Shown: positions 26,898 to 37,028 of the stretch, in pieces
Numbering within the stretch: position 1 is the stretch's first letter
Layout: each line of letters starts with the position of its first letter
Source: Pseudomonas fragi
GTDB taxonomy: Bacteria; Pseudomonadota; Gammaproteobacteria; Pseudomonadales; Pseudomonadaceae
Length of the DNA: 64,000 nt
Assembly: GCF_900105835.1 (NCBI RefSeq)
Contig: NZ_LT629783.1
Coordinates: forward strand, 2,783,001 to 2,847,000
Reading direction: 5' to 3'
Translations under genes and position numbers: made by a program
The notes under the pieces: model-generated
What the model was told of the DNA's origin: nothing
What the model saw: only the letters and a program-made list of their open reading frames with translations
Database searches by the model: none

Positions 26898-29800
26898 ATG
26901 CCAACTCTGCGCACGTTCATCGCAACCGTCCTGCTCGGTCTGAGCCTTTGTGTCGGCCCGCTTCATGCGGCCGAGCCGCCTACCGCCGAGGCGGTGCAGC
27001 AAAGCCTGGACAAAATTGCCGACCGCAAGCTGCCGGATGCCGATCAAAAAGCACTGCAGGCGGTGCTCCAGCAGACCCTGACCCTGCTGGAAAGCAAAGC
27101 TGATTACGAACAGCGCCTGAACGACGTCAAGCAGCAGCTCAATGATGCCCCGCGCCAGACCGGCGAAAACCAGCGCGAACTGGCCCGGCTCAAGGCCAGC
27201 ACGCCGATTCCGGTGGCACAGCGCTATAAAGACCTGTCGGTGCCGCAGCTGGAGCAGATGCTGGCCGAGCGCACCACGCAACAAGGTGAGTTGCAAAAAG
27301 CCCTGGCCATTGCCAACAGTCAAAGCATTGCCGCACAGACCCGCCCGGAACGGGCCCAGGCCGAAATCAGCAACAGCCAGACGCGCATCCAGCAGATCGG
27401 CAACATCCTGAAAACCGGTCGCGACAATGGCAAGTTGCTAACCCCTGACCAGCGCAACCAGCTCAATGCCGAGGCCGCCTCGCTTACCGCGCTGATCGCC
27501 CTGCGCCGCCAGGAGCTGGCCGGCAACAGCCTGCTGCAAGACCTGAGCGGCAGCCAGCACGACCTGCTGCTGGAAAAGACCACGCGCCAGGACCAGGAAA
27601 TCCAGGACCTGCAAACCCTGATCAACCAGAAGCGCCTGGCCCAGTCGCAGCAGACCGTGACCGAACAATCCATCGAGGCGCAAAAATCGGGCAGCAGCAG
27701 CCTGCTGGCGACCGAAAGTGCCATCAACCTCAAGCTTTCCGACTACCTGCTGCGCAGCACCGACCGCCTCAACGAAGTCACCCAGCAGAACCTCGAAACC
27801 AAGCAGCAACTGGATAACGTCACCCAAAGCGATCAGGCCCTGGATGAGCAGATCAACGTGCTCAAGGGCAGCCTGCTGCTGTCGAAAATCCTGTACAAGC
27901 AAAAGCAGGCCCTGCCGCGCCTGCAAAAGATGGACAAGAACCTGGCAGACGAAATTGCCGATATCCGCCTGTATCAGTTTGAAATCAACCAGCAGCGCGA
28001 GTTGATCAGCAACCCGACGACCTACGTCGATAACCTGCTGTCGACCCAGCCCGCCGACCAGGTCACCCCGCAACTGCGCAAAACCCTGATCGACCTGGTC
28101 AACACCCGCAGCGATCTGCTGGACCGCCTGAACCGCGAACTCAGCTCGCTGCTTAACGAATCCATCACCCTGCAACTGAACCAGAAGCAACTGCTCAGCA
28201 CCGCCCAGAGCCTGCGCGCAACGCTGGACGAGCAGATGTTCTGGATCCCCAGCAACAAGCCGCTGGATCTGGAATGGCTGGAAACCGCACCGCGCCAGCT
28301 TGAACAGCAAGTCACCACCCTGCCGTGGGGTTCCAGCGTTAGCGAGCTGGCAGAAGGCCTGGTGCAGCGGCCGCTGCTGTTTCTGCCGTTTTTGCTGGTG
28401 GTGGTAGCCCTGCTGTGGAAACGCCGCTACCTCTACAGCAAATTGAACAAGATCCACCAGGACATCGGCCACTTCAAACGCGACAGCCAATGGCACACGC
28501 CGCTGGCGATTCTGATCAATATCCTGCTGGCGATGCCCATTTCACTGGCCCTGGCCCTGTGCGGCTACGCCCTGCAAACCGATGCCCGGGGCATGAACGC
28601 CAATACTGGCGCGGCCTTGATCCAGATGGCCGAGGCCTGGCTGGTGTTCTACACCGCCTACCGGATTCTGGCCCCGGGTGGCGTGGCCGAACTGCATTTC
28701 CGCTGGGAAAAACCCCTGGTCGCGTTCCTGCAGAACTGGATTCGCAAGCTCGGCTTCGTCGTGCTGGCCCTGGTAGCCGTGGTCGCCTTTGCCGAACAAC
28801 AACCGGCGGCGCTGGCCGACGACGTGCTGGGCATCCTCGTCGTGTTGAGCTGCTATGCCGCGATGGCCTGGCTGCTTTGCCGCCTGCTGCTCAATGACTT
28901 CGAGACCGCGACAAAAGCCTATCGCCTGCGCAAGTTGCTCGGCTTTGCTTTTGCCCTGCTACCGCTGGCGCTGTTCGTGGCGGTGTGTTTTGGCTATTAC
29001 TACACCGCGCTCAAGCTCAGCGACCGCCTGATCAACACCCTCTACCTGCTGATGTTCTGGCTGGTGGTCGAGGCAGCTTTTGTGCGCGGCCTGGCCGTGG
29101 CGGCACGGCGCCTGGCCTATCAGCGCGCACTGGCCAAGCGCCAGGCCGCCAAGGAAGCCGGCGAAGGCAACGATGCCATCATCGAAGAACCGACCCTGGA
29201 TATCGAACAGGTCAACCAGCAATCCCTGCGCCTGATCCGTCTGGCCCTGCTGGCGGGCTTTATCGGTGTGCTGTATTGGGTGTGGGCCGACCTGATCTCG
29301 GTGTTTGCCTACCTCGACAACATCACCCTGTACGAATACACCAGCGGCACCGGCGCCAACATGAGCATGGTGCCCATCAGTATTGGCGACGTGATCGGTG
29401 CGCTGGTCATTATCGGCATCAGCATCGCGCTGGCGCGCAACCTGCCAGGTCTGCTGGAGGTGCTGGTACTGTCGCGCCTCGATCTGGGCCAGGGCAGTGC
29501 CTACGCCACCACCACGCTGCTGACCTATGTGATTATCGGCATCGGCTTTGTCTCCACCCTGTCCACCCTGGGCGTGAGCTGGGACAAGCTGCAATGGCTG
29601 GTGGCGGCGCTGTCGGTGGGCCTGGGCTTCGGCATGCAGGAAATCTTCGCCAACTTTATCTCCGGGATCATGATCCTGTTCGAACGCCCGGTGCGTATCG
29701 GCGACACCATCACCATCGGCAACCTGTCGGGCACCGTGAGCAAGATCCGCATTCGGGCCACCACCATCACCGACTTCGACCGCAAGGACATCATCGTCCC

Positions 29801-30245
29801 GAACAAGACGTTTATCACCGGGCAACTGATCAACTGGTCGCTGACCGACACCATCACCCGCGTGACGCTCAAGCTGGGGGTCGATTACGGCTCCGACCTG
29901 GACCTGGTCAAGCACTTGCTGCTCAAGGCTGCGCAAGAGAACCCGCGGGTGCTCAAAGACCCGGAGCCGCACGTGTACTTTCTCAACTTCGGGCAAAGCA
30001 CCCTCGACCACGAACTGCGCATGCATGTGCGCGACCTGGGCGATCGCAACCCGGTGATCGACGAGGTCAACCGCTTTATCAACCGCGAGTTCAAGAACCA
30101 CAACATCAACATCTCGTTCCAGCAGATGGAGGTGTACCTCAAGAACCTGCAGGGGCAAGAATACAAGCTGGTGCCCGTAGGGCCGGAAGTCCCGCCCGAG
30201 CCGACACCACCACCGCAAAAGCCGCAGTTGGGCAAGCTCGACTGA
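26898..30245 (+). CDS. mscK: Large mechanosensitive channel MscK (KefA)
   Basis: 1115 residues, full length. It is an osmotically gated channel in the inner membrane. A signal peptide ends at CVGPLHAA. A large periplasmic coiled-coil domain follows (about 25-490; many Gln/Leu heptads), then about eleven membrane segments, and the MscS core near 890-1080 with the pore helix (VAALSVGLGFGMQEIFANFI) and the beta domain (RPVRIGDTITIGNLSGTVSK). The C-terminus is Pro-rich (PPEPTPPPQKPQ). It follows nhaP2 closely. Confidence 0.93.
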   Translation: MPTLRTFIATVLLGLSLCVGPLHAAEPPTAEAVQQSLDKIADRKLPDADQKALQAVLQQTLTLLESKADYEQRLNDVKQQLNDAPRQTGENQRELARLKASTPIPVAQRYKDLSVPQLEQMLAERTTQQGELQKALAIANSQSIAAQTRPERAQAEISNSQTRIQQIGNILKTGRDNGKLLTPDQRNQLNAEAASLTALIALRRQELAGNSLLQDLSGSQHDLLLEKTTRQDQEIQDLQTLINQKRLAQSQQTVTEQSIEAQKSGSSSLLATESAINLKLSDYLLRSTDRLNEVTQQNLETKQQLDNVTQSDQALDEQINVLKGSLLLSKILYKQKQALPRLQKMDKNLADEIADIRLYQFEINQQRELISNPTTYVDNLLSTQPADQVTPQLRKTLIDLVNTRSDLLDRLNRELSSLLNESITLQLNQKQLLSTAQSLRATLDEQMFWIPSNKPLDLEWLETAPRQLEQQVTTLPWGSSVSELAEGLVQRPLLFLPFLLVVVALLWKRRYLYSKLNKIHQDIGHFKRDSQWHTPLAILINILLAMPISLALALCGYALQTDARGMNANTGAALIQMAEAWLVFYTAYRILAPGGVAELHFRWEKPLVAFLQNWIRKLGFVVLALVAVVAFAEQQPAALADDVLGILVVLSCYAAMAWLLCRLLLNDFETATKAYRLRKLLGFAFALLPLALFVAVCFGYYYTALKLSDRLINTLYLLMFWLVVEAAFVRGLAVAARRLAYQRALAKRQAAKEAGEGNDAIIEEPTLDIEQVNQQSLRLIRLALLAGFIGVLYWVWADLISVFAYLDNITLYEYTSGTGANMSMVPISIGDVIGALVIIGISIALARNLPGLLEVLVLSRLDLGQGSAYATTTLLTYVIIGIGFVSTLSTLGVSWDKLQWLVAALSVGLGFGMQEIFANFISGIMILFERPVRIGDTITIGNLSGTVSKIRIRATTITDFDRKDIIVPNKTFITGQLINWSLTDTITRVTLKLGVDYGSDLDLVKHLLLKAAQENPRVLKDPEPHVYFLNFGQSTLDHELRMHVRDLGDRNPVIDEVNRFINREFKNHNINISFQQMEVYLKNLQGQEYKLVPVGPEVPPEPTPPPQKPQLGKLD

Positions 30246-30265
30246 CTCAAGGCTGATGCAACCTC

Positions 30266-30328
30266 TGTGGGAACTGGCTTGCCTGCGATGCAGATGAATC
30301 GGTTTAACTGGCCAAGCCCGCTCCCACC
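30266..30328. repeat. REP pair (diverged) between mscK and selO
   Basis: TGTGGGAACTGGCTTGCCTGCGATG faces GCCAAGCCCGCTCCCACC. The left arm has diverged from the GAGCGGGCTTGC core. The element ends about 20 bases before the selO ribosome site. Confidence 0.75.
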
Positions 30329-30332
30329 TTAG

Positions 30333-31820
<1,488 letters not shown>

Positions 31821-31843
31821 TTCACAACCGGCAAATATGCCTC

Positions 31844-31932
31844 CTGTGGGAGCGGGCTTGCTCGCGATACAAGCGCCGCGGTGTTTCAGTTGAATCGCGT
31901 CGATTCAATCGCGGGCAAGCCCGCTCCCACAG
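31844..31932. repeat. REP pair downstream of selO
   Basis: CTGTGGGAGCGGGCTTGCTC and its near-perfect complement (GGGCAAGCCCGCTCCCACAG) enclose about 50 bases in the gap between selO and the convergent antitoxin gene. It is the most canonical copy in the window. Confidence 0.92.
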
Positions 31933-32007
31933 AGCCGAGGCCAGCCTCTGACTCCTGACCAGATCATCTGGCCACACACCAGCCACGGCGTGGCGCAGCC
32001 GTCAGCC

Positions 32008-32409
32008 TCAGATAAACATATCCACAGGCACTTTGAAGTAATCGGCCAGCCAACGAATCTGCCGAACGTTGAGCTGGCGTTTGCCGCTGAGGATTTCAGA
32101 CACCACAGACTGGGTGCCCACACCCGGCAAATCGCTTTGCGTCAGCCCGTGCTCCTGCATTACCGAGCGCAGCACATCGACGCCACTGACCTTGGGCATC
32201 GGCCGATGCTCAAGGTCGTAGGCCTCAACCCAGTCACCGAGGATGTCCACCAGGCTCATCAGGGGGTTGCTCTCATCATCGCCAATCAAGTCGGTCAGCT
32301 CATCAAGGGCGGCGACCAACTCGTCGTAATCGGCTTCGTTCTTCGGTTTTCGCAACAGCGGCGCCACGAATTGCCAGTGCTGCGCTGCCTGTTCGATCAA
32401 TGGGTTCAT
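32008..32409 (-). CDS. HigA-type antitoxin with C-terminal HTH
   Basis: 133 residues from ATG 32409, with AAGGAG placed 8 bases upstream (this site overlaps the toxin stop). The N-terminal half is acidic and helical (NEADYDELVAALDELTDLIG). The C-terminal half is a Cro/C1-like HTH (HGLTQSDLPGVGTQSVVSEI, then LSGKRQLNVRQIRWLADYFK). This is the HigA architecture for the HigB_2 toxin family. It should neutralise the toxin encoded just upstream and repress the pair through the palindromes at 32713-32768. Confidence 0.88.
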   Translation of the reverse strand: MNPLIEQAAQHWQFVAPLLRKPKNEADYDELVAALDELTDLIGDDESNPLMSLVDILGDWVEAYDLEHRPMPKVSGVDVLRSVMQEHGLTQSDLPGVGTQSVVSEILSGKRQLNVRQIRWLADYFKVPVDMFI

Positions 32410-32414
32410 GATGC

Positions 32415-32702
32415 TTACTCCTTCCATTTGCCCTTGTCATAGTCACGGTGATCCAGCACATGACGGATGTAGAGGCGCTGTACCCGATAACGCACCACAG
32501 CGATCAGCCGCAGTTTGTTACCGCCTATGTTGAAAACGTGAAACGAACCGACCTTGTCGGCAGTCGGGAAAAACGCCCTTAACGCGGCAAAGTCCTGAGG
32601 GTTGAGGACCTTGATCTTGCGATACCACTCATCCAGGGCGCTCGCCGATTGCGGCCATTGTGCTTTCGCTTGCCAAATTCGTTTTGCTGTAATCACTCGC
32701 AT
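32415..32702 (-). CDS. HigB-type mRNA interferase toxin
   Basis: 95 residues. HigB_2 family RNase that cleaves translated mRNA. Motifs are MRVITAKRIWQAKAQWPQSA, then FHVFNIGGNKLRLIAVVRY with the conserved basic residues, and LYIRHVLDHRDYDKGKW with the family's C-terminal H-x-x-Y-D. The toxin comes before the antitoxin, as usual for higBA, with 5 bases between the two genes. Confidence 0.9.
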   Translation of the reverse strand: MRVITAKRIWQAKAQWPQSASALDEWYRKIKVLNPQDFAALRAFFPTADKVGSFHVFNIGGNKLRLIAVVRYRVQRLYIRHVLDHRDYDKGKWKE

Positions 32703-32712
32703 GCAATGTCCC

Positions 32713-32768
32713 TATCGCATCTTGCTATGAAGGCTAAACCCGGGCGTTCTCTATCGCAACTTGCGATA
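32713..32768. promoter_or_regulatory. Paired palindromic operators of the higBA-like module
   Basis: TATCGCAACTTGCGATA at 32752-32768 is a perfect 17-base palindrome. TATCGCATCTTGCTATG at 32713-32729 is a diverged copy. Their centres are 39 bases apart, just upstream of the toxin ATG (32702). Their position fits autoregulation by the HTH antitoxin. Confidence 0.72.
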
Positions 32769-32964
32769 CTGACCACCTGACCAGTGGCACAAAACCCGGG
32801 GGGTATTTACAGACTAGATAGAGACCTGCGAACCGGTTTCGGCACATTGTGAGCAGATACGTCATGGAGGGTGGCGGCCCGGGTGTTCATCTGCTGAACT
32901 GCACGCCATCAATCTGGAGTCGCTGCGACAGGCGGCACCCACGACCCTTTTCGAGGAGTTTTCC

Positions 32965-33405
32965 ATGACCGAACCGCTGCTGATTCCCTGCCCCCACTGC
33001 AACGGCCTTAACCGCATCCCCGGCGATCGCCTGGGCGAGCACCCCAAGTGCGGGCGTTGCAAGAATGAAGTGCTGCAAGCCAGGCCCTTTGAGTTGCAGC
33101 AAACCGACTACGCCAGCCAGATCAAAGGCGATCTGCCGCTATTGGTGGATGTGTGGGCCGAATGGTGCGGGCCGTGCAAAGCCTTTGCGCCGGTGTTCGA
33201 ACAGGCTGCCAGCCAACTGCTGGGCAAGTGCCGGCTGGCCAAGCTCGACAGTGAGGCCAATCAGCAACTGGCCGGGCAACTGGGTATCCGTTCGATCCCC
33301 AGCCTGATCCTGTTTAAAAATGGCCGCGAAGTGGCCCGCCAGAGCGGTGCGCTGCCTTTGCAGCAACTGACCGCCTGGCTGCGCAGCCAAGGGATCAGCG
33401 CTTAA
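32965..33405 (+). CDS. trxC: Thioredoxin 2 TrxC with N-terminal zinc ribbon
   Basis: 146 residues. Disulfide reductase, typically induced by oxidative stress. A zinc ribbon of four cysteines ([12 protein letters not shown] and PKCGRCKNE) precedes the thioredoxin fold with [13 protein letters not shown] and the cis-proline in [16 protein letters not shown]. The start follows GAGGAGTTTTCC. It is tail to tail with the parA-like gene, the two TAA stops overlapping in the palindrome TTAA at 33402-33405. Confidence 0.96.
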   Translation: MTEPLLIPCPHCNGLNRIPGDRLGEHPKCGRCKNEVLQARPFELQQTDYASQIKGDLPLLVDVWAEWCGPCKAFAPVFEQAASQLLGKCRLAKLDSEANQQLAGQLGIRSIPSLILFKNGREVARQSGALPLQQLTAWLRSQGISA

Positions 33406-34175
33406 GCGTTCTGGTCCAGGTAATCGTGCAAGTCCACGAACTGCCGGGTCAGCTTGTGCCGCGGGTCGAAGTGGATCAGGGGCTGTGAAGCCTGGTGCGA
33501 TTCGCGCATACGCACCGAGCTGCTCAGGTACATCGGCAGCACCGGCAGCCCCTCCGCGACCAGCTCATCGAGCATTTGCTGGGGCAAACTGGCCCGGGCC
33601 TGGAACTGATTGACCACAATGCCTTCAACCAACAGGTCTTCGTTGTGGTCTTCTTTCAGGTCAGCGATCTCGGACAACAGGCCATACAGCGCCTGCCGGG
33701 AGAAACTGTCGCAATCAAACGGGATCAGCACACGATCACAGGCGATCAGCGCCGAAACGGCGTAAAAGTTCAAGGCAGGCGGGGTATCGACGTAAATCCG
33801 GTCGTAGTCTTCAGATAGCTCATCAAGCAACTTGCGCAGCTTGTTGATCTTGTGTTTTGCCTCAAGTTTGGGCTGCAGATCGGCCAGTTCGCCGGTTGCG
33901 GTAATGACGTGCAAGTTTTCGAAGGGCGTTTCGTAAATATCGACCCGGTTCTTCTTCGAACCAACGCCGGCAGACAAGCTGTGCTTGAAGAAATCGGCAA
34001 TCCCCATCGGGATATCGTCGCCCGTCAGGCCGGTCAGGTATTGAGTGGAGTTGGCCTGGGCATCCAGGTCCACCAACAACGTGCGATACCCTTCGCTGGC
34101 ACTGACCGCAGCCAGGTTACACGCGATGCTGGACTTGCCCACACCGCCTTTCTGGTTAAACACCACGCGACGCAT
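33402..34175 (-). CDS. Orphan ParA-family ATPase
   Basis: 257 residues from ATG 34175 ([20 protein letters not shown]), preceded by GGAGG; the upstream in-frame ATG at 34196 lacks a good site. The deviant Walker A KGGVGKSS is at the N-terminus, [12 protein letters not shown] carries switch I, and [13 protein letters not shown] is Walker B. No parB or parS is beside it, so it may position another cargo or regulate rather than partition a plasmid. It lies head to head with the aryl polyene operon across 304 bases. Confidence 0.88.
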   Translation of the reverse strand: MRRVVFNQKGGVGKSSIACNLAAVSASEGYRTLLVDLDAQANSTQYLTGLTGDDIPMGIADFFKHSLSAGVGSKKNRVDIYETPFENLHVITATGELADLQPKLEAKHKINKLRKLLDELSEDYDRIYVDTPPALNFYAVSALIACDRVLIPFDCDSFSRQALYGLLSEIADLKEDHNEDLLVEGIVVNQFQARASLPQQMLDELVAEGLPVLPMYLSSSVRMRESHQASQPLIHFDPRHKLTRQFVDLHDYLDQNA

Positions 34176-34479
34176 TTCAAAACCTCCGTGTACCAATGAG
34201 TACCCGAGTGTAGATGGCCTTTACGCGGCTTAGCTACCTTGCAACGAAATGAACTACAGCCATTGAGCCCTTATCCGAGAAAACAAATAAACGCCCCTCA
34301 CACACAAAGGGCGCAGGTCTTATTTTTTCCAAATTACAAACAAAACATACTCCAAATGTAAGCAAAATTTGCTACGAACCAACTGCACCGGGATAATGTC
34401 GCCATTCTGTATCAAGTGTGGCGCCGATCGGTGCCCACTGTCGCATCAAGGAAGCCCGCAAGGGCGGGATGAAACTCCA
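34176..34479. promoter_or_regulatory. AT-rich promoter region between parA-like gene and aryl polyene operon
   Basis: This 304-base gap holds no gene. Bases 34275-34375 are clearly AT-rich compared with the surroundings, with runs such as TATTTTTTCC and AAATTACAAACAAAACATAC, consistent with a promoter or a silencer (MvaT-like) target. A small hairpin CGCCC...GGGCG lies at about 34293-34315. No operator could be identified with confidence. Confidence 0.45.
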
Positions 34480-35199
34480 GTGATCAATTTCAATATCGCC
34501 GCGTGGCGTGCCTGGGCACCGGGCCTCGACAGCGTGGCCGATTGGCAGGCCTGGAGCCAGCGACCCGGCGTACTCGCGCCCAGCAACGCAGCCCCCGACG
34601 TCTCGTTTTTGCCCGCCATGCAACGCCGCCGCCTCAGCCGCCTGGCGCGCATGGCATTCAGCGTCGGCTGGCCACTGGCCGAAGGCCATGAAGCGTTGCC
34701 ACTGGTCTTTGCCTCGCGTCACGGTGAAACCCCGCGCACGTTTGACATCCTCAGCGACCTGGCGGCCGACCAGCCCTTGTCTCCCACGCAGTTCAGCCTC
34801 TCGGTGCATAACGCCGTGATCGGCCTGTGGTCGATCATGCGCGGCGAAACCAGCGAAATGACCGCAATTGCCGCCGCCGGGGACGGCCTGGAGCATGGCC
34901 TGATCGAAGCCTGTGCCTTGCTCAATGAAGGTGCGCCTGCCGTACTGCTGATTGTTACCGAAGAACAGCCGCCCGACGCCTATGCCCACTGGATCGATGA
35001 CGTGCCCTTCGCTTATGCCGTAGGCCTGCTGCTGACGCCGGGCGAGCAATGGCAGGTTTCACTGGCCAGCGGCGGTGCAAGCACCGACAAGGCCCGGTGG
35101 CCCCATGCCCTGAACCTGTTGTGCCATCTGTTCGATGAGCAGACGTCATTCCACCACACCTGGAAAAACCGCGTGTGGAACTGGCAACGCAGCCTGTGA
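34480..35199 (+). CDS. apeC: Beta-ketoacyl synthase chain length factor, ApeC-like
   Basis: 239-240 residues from GTG 34480 (INFNIAAWRAWAPGLDSV). It matches the N-terminal-half ketosynthase family that partners a full ketosynthase. The region that would hold the nucleophile reads SVHNAVIGLWSIMRG, without cysteine. In described aryl polyene systems ApeC forms a heterodimer with the ketosynthase ApeO, whose likely equivalent is at 49155. First gene of the operon; the next gene overlaps its stop as GTGA. Confidence 0.82.
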   Translation: MINFNIAAWRAWAPGLDSVADWQAWSQRPGVLAPSNAAPDVSFLPAMQRRRLSRLARMAFSVGWPLAEGHEALPLVFASRHGETPRTFDILSDLAADQPLSPTQFSLSVHNAVIGLWSIMRGETSEMTAIAAAGDGLEHGLIEACALLNEGAPAVLLIVTEEQPPDAYAHWIDDVPFAYAVGLLLTPGEQWQVSLASGGASTDKARWPHALNLLCHLFDEQTSFHHTWKNRVWNWQRSL

Positions 35200-35987
35200 G
35201 CGCCCGTCGGGATGCTTACGCCTGGCGTTTGATCGCCACAGCCATCAGCTTTGCCCTCTTCGGCATCGGTTGCCTGTGCTTGCGCCTGGTGATTTTCCCG
35301 CTGCTCAGTTGCCTGCCGGGCGATGCCATGCGTCAGCGCGAGCGCGCCCGTTTTACCATCAGCCGCCTGTTCTGGCTGTTTATCCAGACCATGACGCGCA
35401 TGGGTGTGCTGACCTACGACGTACAAGGTGCCGAACGGCTCGGGCGGCCCGGCCAGATGATCATCGCCAACCACCCGTCGCTTATCGACGTGGTTTTCCT
35501 GATTGGCCTGGTGAGAAATGCCAATTGCGTGGTCAAACAAAGCCTTTGGCAAAACCCGTTTACCCGCAGCCCCGTGCGTGCCGCGCAATACATCAGCAAT
35601 GATGGCAGCGTCGACATGCTCGACAACGCCGCAGGCGCATTGCAGCAAGGCCAGACCCTGGTCATTTTCCCGGAAGGCACGCGTACCCAGCCGGGCCAGG
35701 CACCCGCCTTTCATCGCGGGGCCGCCGCGATTGCCCTGCGGGGTGCGAAGATCCTCACCCCGGTGGTGATCAAGGTCAGCCCCACCACGCTGACCAAGGC
35801 CGAACCCTGGTACCGCATACCCGATCGGCGCGTGCACTTCAGTTTTCGGGTAGGTGCCGATATAGATCCACAGACCTTTAGCGCGCTAGGCCCGCCGCCC
35901 AAAGCTTCGCGCCTGCTCAATGACTTCGTGCATGACTATTTTATTAAGGAGCTCGCCACAGATGAGCGATCTGAAAAACGACATTAA
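35196..35987 (+). CDS. 1-acyl-glycerol-3-phosphate acyltransferase-like membrane enzyme (PlsC fold)
   Basis: 263 residues from GTG 35196, which overlaps the previous stop as GTGA; an in-frame GTG at 35175 is an alternative. One N-terminal hydrophobic segment (LIATAISFALFGIGCLCLRL) anchors it. The acyltransferase H-x4-D motif is in IIANHPSLIDVVFL, and the substrate-binding motif is IFPEGTRTQPG. In aryl polyene clusters such an enzyme probably attaches the polyene or a fatty acid to a glycerol-phosphate-type lipid anchor; this role is inferred. The first ACP gene begins inside its 3' end. Confidence 0.85.
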   Translation: MSARRDAYAWRLIATAISFALFGIGCLCLRLVIFPLLSCLPGDAMRQRERARFTISRLFWLFIQTMTRMGVLTYDVQGAERLGRPGQMIIANHPSLIDVVFLIGLVRNANCVVKQSLWQNPFTRSPVRAAQYISNDGSVDMLDNAAGALQQGQTLVIFPEGTRTQPGQAPAFHRGAAAIALRGAKILTPVVIKVSPTTLTKAEPWYRIPDRRVHFSFRVGADIDPQTFSALGPPPKASRLLNDFVHDYFIKELATDERSEKRH

Positions 35988-36222
35988 ACAGCTGATCATC
36001 GATGCCCTGGGCCTGGAAGACATCAGCGTCAGCGACATTGGCGACGAGCAGACCCTGTTTGGCGACGGCCTGGGGCTGGATTCGGTCGATGCGCTTGAGC
36101 TGGGCCTGGCGATTCAAAAAACCTACGGCATCAAGATAGATGCCGACGCCAAAGACACACGCAATCACTTTTCCAACGTGGCCAGCCTTGCGGCTTTTGT
36201 CACCGCCAAACAGGCAGCCTGA
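35962..36222 (+). CDS. apeE: Acyl carrier protein 1 of the aryl polyene cluster
   Basis: 86 residues from ATG 35962, with AAGGAG 11 bases upstream; it overlaps the acyltransferase gene by 26 bases. The phosphopantetheine serine is S41 in GLGLDSVDALELGLA. Acidic and small, as expected. In known systems one of the two ACPs carries the growing polyene; the naming as ApeE is by order only. Confidence 0.88.
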   Translation: MSDLKNDIKQLIIDALGLEDISVSDIGDEQTLFGDGLGLDSVDALELGLAIQKTYGIKIDADAKDTRNHFSNVASLAAFVTAKQAA

Positions 36223-36231
36223 GACCGAACC

Positions 36232-36486
36232 ATGCAAAACCGTGACGACATTTTCAACACCCTGCGCGACGCACTGGTCGAACTCTTTGAACTGGAACCC
36301 GAGCGCGTCACCCTGGACGCCAACCTGTACCTGGACCTGGAAATCGACAGCATCGACGCCGTCGATCTGATCGACCATATCAAGCGCAAGACCGGCAAGC
36401 GTATCGCCGCAGAAGAGTTCAAATCGGTGCGCACCGTCAATGACGTGGTCGAGGCGGTTTACCGTCTGGTTCACGCTGACGCATGA
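36232..36486 (+). CDS. apeF: Acyl carrier protein 2 of the aryl polyene cluster
   Basis: 84 residues. The phosphopantetheine serine is S40 in LDLEIDSIDAVDLIDHI. It differs clearly from the first ACP (EIDSID versus GLDSVD), so the two probably have separate partners: starter loading versus elongation or transfer. It starts 9 bases after the first ACP and overlaps the next gene by 4 bases (ATGA). Confidence 0.88.
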   Translation: MQNRDDIFNTLRDALVELFELEPERVTLDANLYLDLEIDSIDAVDLIDHIKRKTGKRIAAEEFKSVRTVNDVVEAVYRLVHADA

Positions 36487-37028
36487 GTCGGCTGATTGGC
36501 CTTGGCCTGCTGCTGGCTGGCCTGCTGTACCCCTTTGCGGTGCATTTCGGCATGGCCCATTTCGCGCCGTGGCAGTTCGCCCTGCTGCTGGGCAGCCTGT
36601 GGCTGGCCCGCGCCCTGACCGGCGAGCGACGCCCCGGCGGGGTGTGGATGGCGGTGGTTGCACTGGTGTTTTGCGCCCTGCTGGCGTTGTTCAACAGCCC
36701 GGCATTGTTGCGCTGGTACCCGGTGCTTATCAGCACCTTCATGCTCGGCCTGTTTGGCCTGAGCCTGAAATTCGGACCACCGATGATCGAGCGCCTGGCG
36801 CGTTTGCACGAGCCGGTGCTGCCCGACATTGCAATTGTTTACACACGGCAGGTCACCAAGGTCTGGTGCCTGTTTTTCATGCTTAACGGGTTAGTCGCAG
36901 CGGGCCTTACGCTGTGGGCGCCGCTGAGCTGGTGGACGTTGTACAACGGCCTGATCGCCTACGCGCTGATGGGGCTGCTGTTTGCCATTGAATGGCTGAT
37001 ACGACAAAAGGTAAGAGGCCGGGCATGA
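36483..37028 (+). CDS. Membrane protein of aryl polyene cluster (COG4648-like)
   Basis: 181 residues with five or six hydrophobic helices (LIGLGLLLAGLLYPFAVHF, WMAVVALVFCALLALF, VLISTFMLGLFGLSLKFGP, CLFFMLNGLVAAGLTLW, LIAYALMGLLFAIEWLI). A family of such proteins is regularly found between the ACP and AMP-ligase genes of aryl polyene clusters. No catalytic motif is visible and its job is unknown; a membrane anchor for the soluble synthase is one possibility. Overlaps both neighbours by 4 bases. Confidence 0.78.
   Translation: MSRLIGLGLLLAGLLYPFAVHFGMAHFAPWQFALLLGSLWLARALTGERRPGGVWMAVVALVFCALLALFNSPALLRWYPVLISTFMLGLFGLSLKFGPPMIERLARLHEPVLPDIAIVYTRQVTKVWCLFFMLNGLVAAGLTLWAPLSWWTLYNGLIAYALMGLLFAIEWLIRQKVRGRA

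Noticed and set aside
28985..30256. Plus-strand frame of 423 codons overlapping mscK.
   Set aside because: It is a shifted shadow of the mscK channel domain, whose conserved motifs are in the other frame.
34293..34330. Small hairpin followed by TATTTTTT as a plus-strand terminator before the aryl polyene operon.
   Set aside because: The stem is only five base pairs with a 12-base loop, and no plus-strand gene ends upstream except trxC, which lies beyond the opposing parA-like gene.
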